NCBI GenBank assembly: GCA_035582835.1
Contig: JAYKAV010002430.1
Location: forward strand, 403,788 to 467,787
Direction of reading: 5' to 3'
From: Phoebastria nigripes
Taxonomy: Eukaryota; Chordata; Aves; Procellariiformes; Diomedeidae
Length of the DNA: 64,000 bases
The notes below the pieces were generated by a model that was not told the origin of the DNA, ran no database searches, and was given only the letters and a program-made list of their open reading frames with translations. This document shows, one piece after another, positions 50,194-62,300 of the stretch. Within the stretch, counting starts at the first letter, position 1. Each line of letters starts with the position of its first letter. A program made the position numbers and the translations under genes.

Positions 50194-50342
50194 GTACGTG
50201 CGGGCGGCGGCGGCCCGAGCCCCGGGGGGTGGCGGGGTCGGGAGCTCTGTGAGCGCGGCGAGGAGAGCGGCCGTGGTCCGCGGTGCGGGCCCCTTCTGGA
50301 GCAGGGGCGGAGAGGGCCGGGCCCGGGCCCTGTGAGCGCGGC

Positions 50343-50371
50343 GGGCCGGGCCGGGCCGGGCCGGGCCGGGG
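50343..50371. repeat. (GGGCC)n minisatellite
   Basis: About six tandem copies of a 5-base GGGCC unit lie within the shared CpG island. Confidence 0.9.
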
Positions 50372-50799
50372 GCCGAACCGCGGGGGGAGGCCGCTCCCGG
50401 AGCGGGTAGGTGGAGGGAAGGTAGAGAGAGGAGGTGGCGGTGAGGGCTCGGCGGCGCGGGCTGGGAGCAGGCCCCGGCCCAGCACGCCCGGGCCGGCGCC
50501 GGGGAGGCTCACCCGCTGCCAGCGCGCTCGGGCCCCGTTAGTAGCGGGTGCCGGATCCCGGTGGCGGGTTTCAGGGTGACTGCGCCTTGGTGGGGAGCGG
50601 CTCTTCGCCTCCGGCTGTGGGGTGGCTCCAGGCTCGGCGCGCAGCGCTTCATTCGGTGGGGCCGCGGAGGTGCGGGGAGCGCTGCCCGAGCTTCCTGCAG
50701 CGGTGGGTAGGGGGGGGCCGTTATTTAACGGAGGCCTGAACGTGCTGGGGGCTGCACACGGGTACCCAGGACGTTGTCTCTGCTCTAGATCTGCCAGCC

Positions 50800-53250
50800 G
50801 AGGTGATGGCAAGGGCAGTGAAGTTTTATTTTTTTGATCCTGGGAATGTNACCAGCTGGTCATATCAAAAGGTGCGGTTTACAGCTGTGACGTGTGCTTC
50901 CGTCATTTACAATGACAGCATAGCGCTCACTAGAATACAGTCACCAGACAGAAACATGGGTGAACAGGAGACAATTTCACAGTCTGTTTTGTTCACAGTG
51001 TGTTTTGTCTGGTCTGGAAGATTTTGTGTGTGTTTGAGATGGGGCAGGGCCGAGAATACAAGATTGGCAAACTTCTTAAGTGCAAGTGTACTTAAATGCG
51101 GTGCCACTTGATTTTTATTTTTTTTTTTTTCCCCATCTTTGTGCCCCAGGATGTGGTTTTCAGTAAAGTNGTTGTTTGCTGAAATGTGTTTCATCAGATG
51201 CCACTTTCCAGGATGGTAGTGAAAATACCATAGCTGTATGTCCGGTCATAATCCACTTCAGGTATCTTAAAATATATTGTGTAAGTGAACTGGCTGAACC
51301 AGAAGGCAGGTGGTTTGCTGTTGAAGGCTTTAGTCCCCAGATGATACTGTGCCCTTGCTGAATCCCTCTCTTTCAGTTTGTTTTTATGACTTCTGTCACC
51401 ATTGTATTGGAACCTTTTGTTTCCTCTCTAAATGGATGGGTTGAGATGACACAAGTGCAGAACCAGGTTATCTTGTTTATACAGCGCTCAGGTAGGAAAG
51501 CTGGCCTTGTGATTAGGACCTGCATTCAGGAAGGAGATTCAATTTTCATCTTCTCTATAGGTTTCCAGCTTGAATCACCTTCAGAAGTGACACTCAAAGA
51601 GCAGGTGTTCCATGCTTTCTGGAAAGTGGACTTGTCTTAGGGTGGANTTTTGTTAGATATTAAAAAAAGAAACGAAAGAAAGAAAAGTAAAAAAAAAAAA
51701 AGAGAGAGAGAGAAAATCACCAGCCCTTGGTTTGTCCTTCCTTTCCCCAGTTCTTAAGAGAATCCTTTTGTCTTGTCTTTTGATAATTCCCACCTTAAGA
51801 ATGCATCCCACTGTAACAAATGTTTGTCCAGTGCTCTAATCTGGATTTCTCCTGAGACCTCAATTTGTCATTTGTATTACAAACAATACCCCACAAAAGT
51901 ATTGGGTTTTGTAAGAATTTCAGGAGTCTGCTTCCTGCAGGAGTGGTTCCTTGTGGTAGGAAGGAAGGATGATAAACTGGTTCCTTCCATTATTTGGGTT
52001 ACTGCATCCTTCCCTCCCTGGAAGAGTAAGTGTTGCGGGTTCTCTTCCAGTGCTGAAATGCAGGCAGGGTGAGATCCTAAACGAATAATATTTGACAGTG
52101 CAGGGGGAAATCATCTGTAGCCCTTGGGGTATGTGATGAAGTTTTACCAAGGAAATAAGAAGAAACTAGAAAAACGTGTGACATTAGCATAACTTTAAGT
52201 GAACAGCTGTGTTTATCTTGTGTTTACGTTGTACTTGCCTATACAGGCTTGATGTAAGAAACAAAAATAGGCATTAATGCTTCATTCTGTAGCATGGAGC
52301 TGGCAGAATAAATCTTGAAAGAAGCCACTTAAGACTAGCACAAGCAGTTTGTTTCATCCTGGGCTTACAGGTGTCAAGACCATGAGCTTCTTTCTTAGGA
52401 TGACTCCCTGGAGCATCTCCACCCTACCCCTAGTATTGACATGGGTACCTGGCCAGCGCTCAGGATCTCTTGAAGCAGAGGGCGGGTGTACTGCNTGAGA
52501 AGGGGCTGTGCTCACTTGGTCAGAAGTGCTGCTCCTGTTTTCTCATCCCAGCCCCGTTTTAGCCCAAGGGAATTCCCTCTTTCATTCGCCTCTTGAACTC
52601 TGTGTAACCCTGACAGACAGCCTCTGCGCATCATCTGTCCAAGCCTGGCTCTCCCCAGAGCTGCAAAGAGGTGCAGAATGCTTTTGAAGGTTAGAGAGAT
52701 TAGTTGCTAATTTCTGAAATCTCACTGTTAAGCGCTTATAAATATATGTATTCAAATCATTGAAAACAGGCAAGCTTTCTCGAGTTTTCACAGAGTGGGC
52801 GAAAAGACATTAGGTAAAGTGAGGGCAAAGTGTCAGATCCTTTCTCCAGAGCAGAGAAGTGTAAGAACTGAAATAAAAGGATGTGAGTGTAGGTGTGGGG
52901 TTTTTTAATTTATTCTAATTTAATTTTTATATTTGTTTAAGCAAGGTAAATCCAAGGTGGGCTGGGCAAAATTCCATTAAAATGTGACTTTTAGAAAAGC
53001 AGCCTGAGGCAGACAACTAAGAGGGAAGACATAATTATGAAAAAGAGTAAAGAAGGAGTAATAGGTGGTGCTGTTAGTCTTAGCAGTTATGCAGTGAGTA
53101 GGTATCTCAATCAGTACTCACTGTGTAGTGGTCTTTAGAGAACTGAAGTTACTATAAGTGCAGTGGGTCTGTTTTTCAGGATGTGTAGTAATGTCTCATG
53201 CACTGACCAGTGAAATCAAGCCCCTGGTGTCTTTCATATTGTGTTTTTAG
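50800..53250 (+). other. PSME3IP1: PSME3IP1 intron 1
   Basis: This is unique-looking intron between the CpG island and the first coding exon. It contains a purine-only tract at about 51661-51716 (GAAA-, A- and GA-runs) and several T runs. I see no coding exon. Confidence 0.6.
51661..51716. repeat. Purine-rich simple tract
   Basis: A run of AAAG/GAAA units, about thirteen A, and a short (GA)n lie in PSME3IP1 intron 1. Confidence 0.85.
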
Positions 53251-53396
53251 GACGGGCTGTTCCACAATGGATGGGGGAGACGGTACTGCTGACCTTGTGA
53301 TTAACAAGAGGTTTGTGTCTGAATCGGAGCTAGAGGAGCGACGAAAGAGAAGGCAAGAGGAATGGGAAAAGGTCCGAAAACCTGAGGATCCAGAAG
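53251..53396 (+). CDS. PSME3IP1: PSME3IP1 first coding exon (ATG at 53267)
   Basis: The acceptor TTTTTAG precedes 16 nt of leader and the ATG, and the donor is GAAG|GTATGG. It encodes residues 1-43, beginning [16 protein letters not shown] and ending RKPEDPE. The context CACAATGG supports the start. Confidence 0.96.
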
Positions 53397-56300
53397 GTAT
53401 GGGTTAGATTTTAATAATTACAGGAAAGAGATCCGAGAATATTTCACTTTTGTGGAAAACAGAAATAAAAGGTAATAGCTTGTATTCTACAAGTTCAAAA
53501 GGTTTTTACATAAAGAAACTAAGAACTGTTGGTGATTTAGTATTTCTGACATACCGTCTCATTTTCTGATTTATTTCTTCCTTTCAGAATGCCCAGAGGA
53601 GGCGTATGACCCACGTTCGTTGTATGAAAGACTTCAGGAACAGAGAGAAAAGAAGCAGCAGGAGTTTGAGGAGCAATTTAAATTCAGTAAGCACCAGCAG
53701 TTACTGTTTTGAACCGAAACCCAGCAAACTGCGTGTATTGTGTGCAGCGGCTGTACGCAACATCTGACTAAGGGACATATCTGTGTGTCTCGTCTGCCTG
53801 TCTGAGAGATAAACAGAGGCTTCAGAAAAGTATTACTGAAATCTTATATTTTTCAAGGATGGTGGATGTTCCTGCAGATAAAATATTGTTCTGGGCACCG
53901 AGACAGCACTGCACACAGGCGAAACTCAAAAGTTGCTTGCAGTTATGAAGCTGCATTCCGGTAAAGTGTGGAATACTAGGCTTATTTTGCACATTAAATC
54001 AAAAAAAGCCCTGATACCAATCCATGGAAAAGTGGAAATGTAATGTGGTTTTGTGACTCTTGAACTCAGGCTTTAACATAAGACCATCCTATTTGAATCA
54101 GTAAAAAGAAATCCTGTACCAGCAGCTGTTACATTTCCAAGCTGTAATTAGTTGACGCAAAAGTGATTTGAGGCTCAAGGTTGCTATTTGGAAGAAGTAA
54201 ACGTACAGGAGTTGATTCAAAAAGTAGATATTTAACTCTTCTAATGAAATGGAAACCTAATTTCTACTGATGTTTGAATTTCTGGTTTTATAGAAAAATC
54301 CTTTGCATTGTATCACCTGTATATGCGCTGCTGAGTGCAAAGATGATAGTGAGAACTAGGAAATTATTAGTCAACCATTTTGGGGAAAAGGGAGCTATTG
54401 GCTCTATCTAAAGAGAAGTGAGGATCATACTGTGGGATTCCATTTTAAGGTGGGTTCTGATCGATTTTGGTTCTTTAGCTGGGAGCCTTACCCTCAAACT
54501 AATGTGTTCTTTAAGCTCCAGTTTGCCTAACTGGATTCCCTCTAGAATTTCTCTTGCATTTGCGATGCAACAAAATTATCTTTTACCTTTAACTATGGCA
54601 CAATCTTTGAGTTCCGTTAGGTAACGCTCCCTGCCCCTGCAGATGCTATCAAGTGCATTGCTGATTACCATGATTGCCTTTCCTGTTTTGTAGTACATGC
54701 TTTTAGAATCGTTCCTGTAGCCAAATTTCTTTGGGAGAAGGTAAGTGGGAGGAACTGACTAACTAAAGATCAGTGTTGGGTGGACTGAGGACCACTAGTT
54801 TACCTCATCAGAGTTCAGCCCAATTTGGCCACTTGTGACAAGATTTGTCCCCTAAAATGCTTGAATTTGCCTTAAAATGTTCGTAAGTGTTTTTTCTATC
54901 CATGGGAATTTTGGAGGATTAGAGAGCAAGTTTAGTGCACTGTCATTCTGATCAGTCAGAATTGATGATGGCACTTGGGAGGAGAAACACCTTCATGCTG
55001 AAGAATTGTGTTTGCATAAACACACAAACTTAGTTACTCTAAACCTTTTCTGTAGATAAAAACTGGTATACAGGCTAGCAGTTCTTTCTGCTAGGTTATT
55101 CAGCATGGCAAGAATGTCTTCCTTTTCAAAGTAAAATGATTTTAATAGGCTGTTACAGCATTTTAATTGAAAAATAATACTAGTATTCTCTAAAATGCAA
55201 CTTTAAAAATTTTCTTTCTGAACGATTATGGTAACCAAAATAAGGATAAGTGGAAGTTATTCCCTGTCTCTTAAGTTTCATTTGTATTTTTAGTGGTGGA
55301 AAGTGCAGATTGCAACATTGATGTATTAAAGTCTCCAACTGTACCTAGGATAGGTAGAGGATTCTTCCCAGCTGGAGAGTTTCCAGTTTACTTCAGTAAA
55401 CTTTTGATCCAAGTCATCTTTGGTGATGTGACTAAGCAATTCTTGTCCAAGTAGCCACCAGAAAACTGACTGCTATCAACCTGGATGGGAAAGGCTTCTA
55501 ATAACTGTATAAATTAATTGTTTCCCTTGCCGAGTTATATTAGATCTGCAANGTCTTCCCTTTGGTTCAGGCAGGAAACCTGTAAACCAAGTACTNGAAT
55601 GAGAGGCATCCCTGAGATGGGGTAACTGAGAAGTAACCCAACCGCTGCTTTTAAGGCAACCCTTGCAGAATAACAGATACTTGCTAACCAGGAGAACAAA
55701 ACCTACTGCAGACAGTAGGGAATCTCAGTAATGTCANCCATAAGGATCTCTATGGCTGCTTCTCTTAGTTTGCAGATCAGGCAGGCAGAGAATGAAATTA
55801 ATTCACATCACTCGCTTCAAAAAATGTTCAGAGTTTCACTACGTTTGCTGTCTGTTTGACGGGGCCCTCAGCAGTAGTAGTGAATGCTACAAGTTACTGT
55901 TTAAAGATTTACGAATGAGCTCTGCATTCTTAGAGTTGGAAAGAGTAGGGATCAGCCTTTAAAAAGTAACCTCAAATAATAATTGATTTCTAGAGCTTTT
56001 CTGTCAAAGACAGAAGCTTGCCAATTATCAGTGTAAATGGATTTCTTCACTTGCCATTAAAGTGAGTAGGACTTGACTATGTGGGTGAAGATTAAAAAAA
56101 ATACGGCGACCTCATGTAAAAGCCTAAAAATCCTCTTAGGGAATTAAACTCTAATGAAGACTAAAGGTGGTGTTTGGGTTAAGATTTCTGAGGATGACTA
56201 CAAACAGCAAGACTTGGTCTTTCTAAAAAATAGTGTTTATTACCTTTCTAACTAAATCAAATGATTGAGAGACGTTGAACATCTGCAGAACAGAAAATAA

Positions 56301-59300
56301 AAGACCTTCCTACTGCACGAGCGTGTACTTTCCTTAAAGTAGGGTAGCATGTTTAGAAAGAATTTCTTTTTATTTGGAAGTTAGGAATTGTCTTGCTTCT
56401 ACTTTTTTTTTTTGTTTTTTTCAAACAGATTTTAATCTTGGTTAAGTTACTAATTGTTTGCTTTAAGAAAATGTACTTCCTATTTTGAGGCAAGATTTAT
56501 GGGGAAGAGTAATGTGTTTTTTTCCAGTTATTTATCCAGTTATCCAGATATTTTCCTTTTATTCCAGGTTTAAGAACAGATTCTGAGGAGACAGGCTTAA
56601 ACTCGGTGTCTGAAGCCAAAACAACAAATATATCATTGCTTAATATGGTTATTCCTTGTTTTGTGTAATCTGTTCCGAATGGCGTTTCAGAACTGCAGAA
56701 AGGCTGCTTGTGTGAAAACTTGATCAATTTTCCTTAATTATATCAGCAAATCCAATAGCATTTCATGGCTTCCTATGAATTGTGTCTTGCTTTTCTCTGT
56801 AGTGATAGTGTTGTGTTCAAACTCTGTTAGTTTGTTGTAGTTTGTGTGCTCGAGTGTGTAAGAGTTTCAGCTTGTTAGCATGCAGCATCATTAACCGGGA
56901 AGTATTTTTACTCCTTAATTACAGAATCCAGCAGATAGGTTATGGAGTTTGCTTTGTACCCTTTATTTGGCACGACAGCATGACTGCTGGAGTACCCAAT
57001 TCACTCAGTCACCCAGGACTCTGCTCCCCGTGTTCCCAGTGACTTTGTGCAAATTGTTCTACCTTGGCAGTATTAGAAACGTCATATGCGAGATGTGGAT
57101 GCTTACCTACATTTATGGGGCAGTTTGAAATCATTGGAAGATGTTCTGAGAGAGTGGTGAAGTAACGCAAAATAAATGGCTGCTCCCTAAGTGGTTTTAG
57201 CTTATCGATATGCATTCTTTTCCTTTATTCAGAAAATATGGTAAGAGGCTTAGATGAAGATGAGACGCATTTCCTTGATGAGGTTTCTCGACAGCAAGAG
57301 CTACTAGAAAAGCAACGAAGAGAAGAAGAGCTGAAAGAACTAAACGAATACAGAATATCCTTTGCATTAAAATGGCTGGCGGTTATATAGAGGAGGAGAA
57401 GAGACTGGGCTGTAGTTTTATTCCGTCATTGACATTCTTTCTATAAAACTGCTTCACAGAACATGTACAATGATAGACTTTTGAAGTTGAATGTTTTCAT
57501 TGTAGCTTGGATCTCCTACTGTAATGTTTGATATTTCCCCCCCTCAACCCCAACGTGTCTATGGTACTTTTCTTTCCTTCTCTCCCTCCTCATTGTTTGG
57601 GGTTTTGGGGGGGGGTGTCCATTATCGAGGGCATGAAATACCATAGCTAAAAAGAGAAAGAGAACATAAAGGAAAAACAGCCTATTACTTCTAAGCTTTT
57701 GCTTTTGTCTTGAAAAGTAAATGTTCTTGTTTGGTTTTTTAACTGCATATTGGCTGTTTTTAGCATACCTGTTTGGAATAATGTTTGAATTTCTCTCTCT
57801 GTTATTCTTCTTTAACTATTAGCTACTTTCTCCCTTGCTGATAACTGCAGGATGAGAAATTAAATACATCTGTGCAGACGCGCTGACTTTCTTCTGGGAA
57901 GTCAGTGCCCATGGAGACTCAGCTCCTTTGGCTAATACAGACTTTTAGACAGTACTAAGAGCAGGACAGTTTGACTTTGCTGTTAAATGCCAAATTTTCA
58001 TGAAGATGTGCTAGAAAATAATACAGGATGCTTTTTCTCTCTAATCAGTGCCAGTCAAGGGAGGTTGGAATGAGGATTTCTGTGCTAAACTAAATGTTGG
58101 TTTTTTGAGGTTTACTGAATCTGTGCAGAACCTGATGGTTTCTTCGCCTCCTAATGAAAACCATTGCTTTTAAGTCATCAGTGAACAAAGCACAAGTTCT
58201 CAAGGATGCTTTAGTATAAATGAAAGAGTTTGTGGACACAAGGAGGTGACCAAAAACAGTCAGCCAGTAAATCTGAATAGTGCCAATACTACAAAGATCT
58301 GCATTACCTTGTATTAGTTAATGATTTACAACTTGGAGCGTGTGCTCTGTGAAGAGCATCTAAGTTATCTCAGTAATGCGTTTAAGAAAAAGCAATACTG
58401 ATGCATTTTTTTTACTTCAGAAATAGGCTGTAGTTGGTTGATGGATTTGGAATATTTTCTTGATTTGTTGGATCTAATAATGGGATGTTCGTGGGATATA
58501 TTTAGTTTCGGTGATGGTTGCTTGCGGGTCTGGCTGATGCAGGGATGTGCAGTATAAGATTGTGCTGTGGAAGCAGCTGACAGCTCTAGTTACGTCACGT
58601 ACATCTGGGGTGAACCATACCAGCCCAGAGGGAATCTTACGTTGTCTTGAATTAGCCACATAACACACTGATCCCTGAATTTACTGAGCAGGCCCTGTTC
58701 AAGATGTACAGGCCATCTAACCTCAGTCTTTGAAGTCTTAGTAATATCGTCTGGCTCTGTATCTGAAGTCTTGCTGTAATTTAAACTGTAGAACTTATTG
58801 CTGATGGGGTGGAGGGAGGGAGAATGTTTTATAGTCACCTCATCTCACAAGAAACTGAGAAGTTTTGCCCATTCCATTTCCTTTTTTTTTTTTTTTTCTT
58901 TTCTTTAATTTAACCATAATATTTCAAGCAACCTCAGAGCAACTTGCAAAATGACTCATCTGTGTTTGAAATTTTTGGTGTCATTCTTTTAAAATGCAAA
59001 AGGTGTTTCGGCATCTGCAGGTTGTTACTAATGGTTTATCACTACAGTGACAAAAAAGAGTGGGTACTAGGTAAACGTGCTGGATCTATAGGTACTGTTC
59101 AAGTGCTCTTCCAAACGAATAAGAGGAATGTGAACCCAGTGGGTTTGAAGATTTGGTCTTTTTCCTGGTGTAACATCCAATTTAAGCTACCCAGAGGCAT
59201 TAATTTCATGGTAAAACCTACGTCAATATTCAAGTACAGAGCTTTTTTTCTTTCTTTTTTTCTTCATTTTTTAGGTTGAACAATCATGAAATCATATATC

Positions 59301-62300
59301 TTAAGGCTAAACATGCCTTGGAATATTTTAGTGCGCTCTCNAGCATAAGAAATTCATATGCATGGATGCATAGGAATTTTACTTCCTCCTACATAAACAA
59401 CTAGGTTTTTTTGCTCCTTACCCTATCCAGACCCCACTGGTCTGACAGTGTTTAAAGATCTACAGATGGTTTTTTAAGCCAGTTCCAAGACACGTTCCAA
59501 AACAACATCCTCTTTTCTTAAATCCTATGTAAAGGTAGGAAAAGTCCTCCTCCAAGAAGCAGGCTTTACTGTAGGACAGCTTTTTTAATGCAGTTGATAT
59601 TTAAGATTGAGAGGTTTAGACTTCCTGAGAGGGGACACTTCTTGGCTAGGTATAGTGTTACTTTTGCTAATGGCAGCAGTACATATAAAATCTCTGTTAA
59701 CAATGTGCTGTGTCTCTGGTAGTTGAGGAGTGTTAGGAGAATGGCATCCTGGATGGAAGTGAAAAGCCTGTAATTCGGTATCTTTTAAAAGAAAAGTTTT
59801 TGGGTTCCTCAGCCAGGCTTTTGTAGTGCAGTATTAAAATATAACAAGGTAATGAACCTGAATGTGGAAGTTGAACACTGCAGTGTGTGGAATCGTGTGT
59901 TGCAACATCAAACCGTGTTTGACACAACGAGCTTTCAGATTGCTTCTGATAGCCACAGGATGGCACTCCTGTGCCACCTTAAAAAATAAATAAAATTGAA
60001 CAGACTGGTTTTGACTGAGAAGACTTTCAGTTGAGGTGGGTAGCAATCTGGGTTACTGAGGAAAATCAAATAAGGAATGGCATCTGAACACTCCTAATTG
60101 TAAAGTGATTGGAGTGTGTCANTTCAAAGGAAGGTATAAGAGTTTTTGATTTGCAGATGTTCAGTGGGGAAAAAAAACCTATGACTTCAAATATATGGTC
60201 CATCAATGTGAAATTCACTATCCAGTATTTGTCTGCAATAACTGGGGCACCGTTGAAACTCCAGCTTGTGGTTATGTCACCTGATCANTGGAATTGTAGT
60301 CAGAAGAAACTGGTAGAAAGCTAGATTTAGGGTTATAAAAAAATACCCTTTTAAATTAGTTTGATTTGCCTTTGCTATGTGCAGTTTAAAAGTTTTGCAG
60401 AAGCTTTTGTGACTTCACTGGCACCTTATTAACAAACAGGATCTTTGACGGACCTCGTTTCATCAGATACAGCTGGACATTAACTGTTACCAGGGACGAA
60501 ACTAGATCCTGCCACAGGAGGAGACCTGTTCAGTGTGTGTGCAGAGTGAGTGTGCCTTAACAACAGACCAAGCTCCTTCTTATCCTGTCTGAGAACCTCC
60601 TTAAGCTTCTCCACCTCATTATAGGTTTCAGCTGTATCCCACCTTGCTAACACTGTTTTAAGCTACTTAGTTTTTCTGTGCAGTCACAGTCTTTTTGGGT
60701 GAATCTTGGACCACATGCACCCTTAATCAGATCTGTCTCCTTCCTCTTGGGGTTGGTGTTCAAACCGGCAGTAATAGCCTTGTGGCCCTTACAAAGAGAT
60801 GAGCTGAAAAGTTAGAGTGATAAATACCAAAACAGAAATTGAACTGTTTTGCTTTGGTAGGCTGAAGTCTGCTGGGCTCAGCAAAAGGAGGGTTTGAGGA
60901 GTGGAAGTGAGCCCACGTGTTGCTACTTCATATTTTTGGTAAGGATTAGGGGTTGAAGCAGCAAATTTGAATTACAAATGTGTTGATCCCTGTAGAAGGG
61001 GGAAGTACTGCATTGCCTTTTTCTTTTCTTTTTTTTTTTTTTCTGCCTTTTTTTTTTTCCCCGGCCTTTTTTTTTTCCCCNGNCTTTTTTTTTTCCCGGC
61101 CTTTTTTTTTTTTTTTTCTGCTTTTTTTCTGTCCACTCTGACCTTTTTGCTTTTCAAAGACCTTTAGGAAAAGGCAGGATGATGGGTATGTTTATGGGTG
61201 CTGGATGTGTTGTGTGTTGTGCCTTTCTGACTTCAGCTCCTAGTCTGCTGCCTGGACATCTTTACAGGGGGGAGCTGGTATTGATACCCAAGAGAGCTCC
61301 AAACCCAGAGGGTGAAGTCTCTTCTGAAGTCTTGGCTGAAGGTGCCAGCTAAATGTCATTACAAATAATTTTATTTTGATAGAATATGTGAACGAACTTC
61401 GGTCGCTGCTGTCAGCAGAGCTGGCTAAATATATCTGAGAGGAAGTGTCTGTTCTCTCCGTTCCTTCCTGGTTGATCCTTAACCCTTAATTCACAGCACT
61501 CTCACCAAAGTGGGAGTCAGTATGGACCCAAAGAAGGAAACTGAGAAGAAATTGCCCATGAAGTCAGTGGAAAACAAGAACAAATTCTCTCAGGCAAAGC
61601 TGTTGGCAGGAGCTGTGAAACACAGAAGGTTAGTTTCACACCTCTATAAATTCATGAGGAATGGAATCCAGTTAGCAGTGTAAAGGGAGGCAGGCCAAAA
61701 CTGCCTCCAGAGAGTGAGGTGTGAACCTTAGCCCTGAAGAAAAAAGGGGGGAGGTATAAGAAAAGACTAGCCTTGTTTCTATAGGCTCTCACAAACTGTG
61801 GGAAAAACATGAAGCAATTCAAATAGATAAGCGTGTGTAAAGCAAGTGGGTAGACTCTTCGTTCTAGACTGCCAGGCTTGGGCAATCCTGCTTGGGGATC
61901 TCGAGGGGATCTATTTTACGTCTCTATTTGTAGATATCAGTGTCACCTCACTCATGTAATTTCATTCAGGTTTGCATAATTTATCAGCCGATTTTACCTG
62001 TGTCTAAAATGGATTGTTTTAATTGCTGCTGGGGGCAGCATGGGGGAGACATAAGTTACAAGAGAAGAGTTTTGTGTACCAATTTGATCCCGAGGGTGTC
62101 AGGCAAACTTGCCTTGTTCCTTGCTGAGTTGCACTGATATACATCAACACCCTTTCCATCTCAGGGAGATGGCAGCTGGGTTTGTGATCTGTTTGCTGTT
62201 TTGATCTTGGCCTGCAAACGCAGCTGCTGATGTGCTACAGGTTATGGAGAAACTAGGCATGTGGGACCAGCCGTATTTCCTACAGATGAGTTGTCTAATA

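Larger units (their letters stand above)
49150..50760. promoter_or_regulatory. Bidirectional CpG-island promoter, RSPRY1 (-) / PSME3IP1 (+)
   Basis: About 1.6 kb of very CpG-dense sequence lies between the two divergent genes. It has CCAAT boxes at 49905-49909 and 49944-49948 and inverted (ATTGG) at 50017-50021. There is a CRE-like TGACGTCG at 49928-49935, several GC boxes, and a YY1-like aatggcggcg at 50138-50147. No TATA box is seen. The pattern is typical of a TATA-less divergent promoter for housekeeping genes, and the same head-to-head pair exists in human. Confidence 0.85.

Noticed and set aside
49697..50863. A 388-codon minus-strand open frame and a 220-codon plus-strand frame (49515-50177)
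   Set aside because: Both are proline-, arginine- and alanine-rich translations of CpG-island sequence, where stop codons are rare. They contain an N or conflict with the two promoters and match no family I know.
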